Assembly (NCBI GenBank): GCA_013329085.1
Contig: DUKX01000146.1
Span: forward strand, 1-9,856
DNA length: 9,856 nt
Reading direction: 5' to 3'
From: Methanofastidiosum sp.
GTDB lineage: Archaea; Methanobacteriota_B; Thermococci; Methanofastidiosales; Methanofastidiosaceae
This document shows, in pieces, positions 9,489-9,856 of this stretch. Numbering within the stretch: the first letter of the stretch is position 1; every line of letters begins with the position of its first letter. The translations under genes and the position numbers were made by a program. The notes under the pieces are model-generated. The model was not told the origin of the DNA, did not search any database, and saw nothing but the letters and a program-made list of their open reading frames with translations.

Positions 9489-9698
9489 TCAGGCTGATTT
9501 AATTCGCTTGTATCTAAGTTTGAAGAAACCAGTTTGGATACCGACCAACCATGACGTACCAGTAAAGAGGTCGAACCTCCCGTCTTTTAGGTCATGAACA
9601 GTACCTGACATTCCAATGTACGGATTTCTCGAGCCGTTGCCGTTACGACAAGGCGGAAGCCACGTGATTTTTATCTGATCTCCATTTTTGATTGCCAT
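9489..9698 (-). CDS. Small SH3-like hypothetical protein, 69 aa
   Basis: A compact basic protein with the rhythm of an SH3/KOW-type barrel: IKNGDQIKITWLPP (3-16), YIGMSGTVHDLKDGRFDLFT (27-46), WLVGIQTGFFKLRYKRIK (50-67). The 'xGDxIKI...GxxGTVxDL' opening is typical of barrels that bind nucleic acid or partner proteins, but the match is too general for a name. There is no membrane segment and a single Cys. The ATG at 9698 lies 19 bp after the proximal box of P13. The gene is a single-gene unit whose TGA merges with P12. Confidence 0.7.
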   Translation of the reverse strand: MAIKNGDQIKITWLPPCRNGNGSRNPYIGMSGTVHDLKDGRFDLFTGTSWLVGIQTGFFKLRYKRIKSA

Positions 9699-9717
9699 AT
9701 TACTCAGTTTAGTATAG

Positions 9718-9749
9718 CTAAAATACTAAAAAGAAATAAGAGTAAAAAA
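9718..9749 (-). promoter_or_regulatory. Promoter P13 (two-box phage promoter)
   Basis: Minus strand: TTTTTTAC (9749-9742), 16 bp, TATTTTAG (9725-9718). It lies 7 bp after the stop of the right-edge gene and drives 9489-9698. Confidence 0.75.
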
Positions 9750-9756
9750 TAGAGAA

Positions 9757-9856
9757 TCATTTCACTGGTTCAAGAACATCGAGCGTCGAATCGACATTTG
9801 CTTTTCTACAGGTCAGGATCTCTGCCCATTCGTATTCCTCGCGTGATACCGCTGAC
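9757..9856 (-). CDS. C-terminal fragment of an unknown gene (partial)
   Basis: An open frame enters from the right edge and ends at a TGA (9759-9757). The visible 32 residues include SREEYEWAEILTCRKANVDS and end LDVLEPVK, a charged, probably helical tail. No family is recognisable from so little. The stop is followed after 7 bp by P13, the spacing seen at other gene ends here, which supports its being a real gene. Confidence 0.5.
   Translation of the reverse strand, partial: SAVSREEYEWAEILTCRKANVDSTLDVLEPVK

Noticed and set aside
1..9856. CRISPR array, insertion sequence or attachment site
   Set aside because: No regularly spaced direct repeats, transposase motifs, terminal inverted repeats or integrase gene were seen.

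Overview
The window reads as an accessory stretch of a tailed-phage (or prophage) genome from a Bacteroidota host. Every gene I can support lies on the minus strand. Most are 25-130 codon proteins, tightly packed and mostly of unknown function. Four things point to Bacteroidota: (i) A-rich leaders with no Shine-Dalgarno sequence; (ii) promoters whose proximal box matches the Bacteroidota TAnnTTTG -7 element; (iii) an RpoD-type sigma factor of the short Bacteroidota form that lacks region 1.1; (iv) small families common in Bacteroidota phages (DUF2693/WYL_2-like, DUF6011-like, WxWxxxxP...LP...QAxG membrane proteins). No virion, packaging or replication genes are visible, so 'phage' is an inference.

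Layout, in the direction of transcription from high to low coordinates. An unnamed gene enters at the right edge (9757-9856). Next come an SH3-like small protein (9489-9698) and a compact radical SAM protein (8942-9436). A three-gene unit follows: FCS-like zinc finger, SH3-like protein, and a protein with an L7/L12 C-terminal-domain-like tail (8885-7974). Then a two-helix membrane protein (7723-7917) and a six-gene unit (7660-6049) that ends in a structured 3' region and a strong hairpin (5917-5994). A second membrane protein (5606-5860) and a small Cys-rich basic protein (5192-5401) are separated by three consecutive stem-loops (5439-5516). Next are a four-gene unit (5139-4008), a 59-codon gene (3766-3945), a two-gene unit ending in the sigma factor (3714-2524), a 61-codon gene (2284-2469), a unit encoding an unknown protein and a secreted beta-rich protein (2175-1370), the DUF6011-like gene (631-1188), the DUF2693-like gene (178-435), and the 5' end of a Gly/Tyr/Arg-rich gene (1-77).

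The most striking content is regulatory. Thirteen minus-strand promoters share one architecture: an octamer TTTTTTCC (or TTTTTTAC/CTTTTTCC), exactly 16 bp, then an octamer TATATTTG/TATATTAG/TATTTTAG/TAAATTTA. Twelve of them lie 17-29 bp upstream of a start codon. Several are fused to the preceding gene: the TGA stop runs straight into the distal box, or the T-run is also the tail of a terminator hairpin. The sigma factor is itself expressed from one of these promoters and has unusual residues in region 2.4 (WWIRD instead of WWIRQ) and region 4.2. It is the obvious candidate to read them, which would make a phage-specific, self-reinforcing regulon. One promoter (1327-1358) has no close gene, carries an inverted repeat across its proximal box, and drives a leader containing a 15-bp motif repeated at 555-569.
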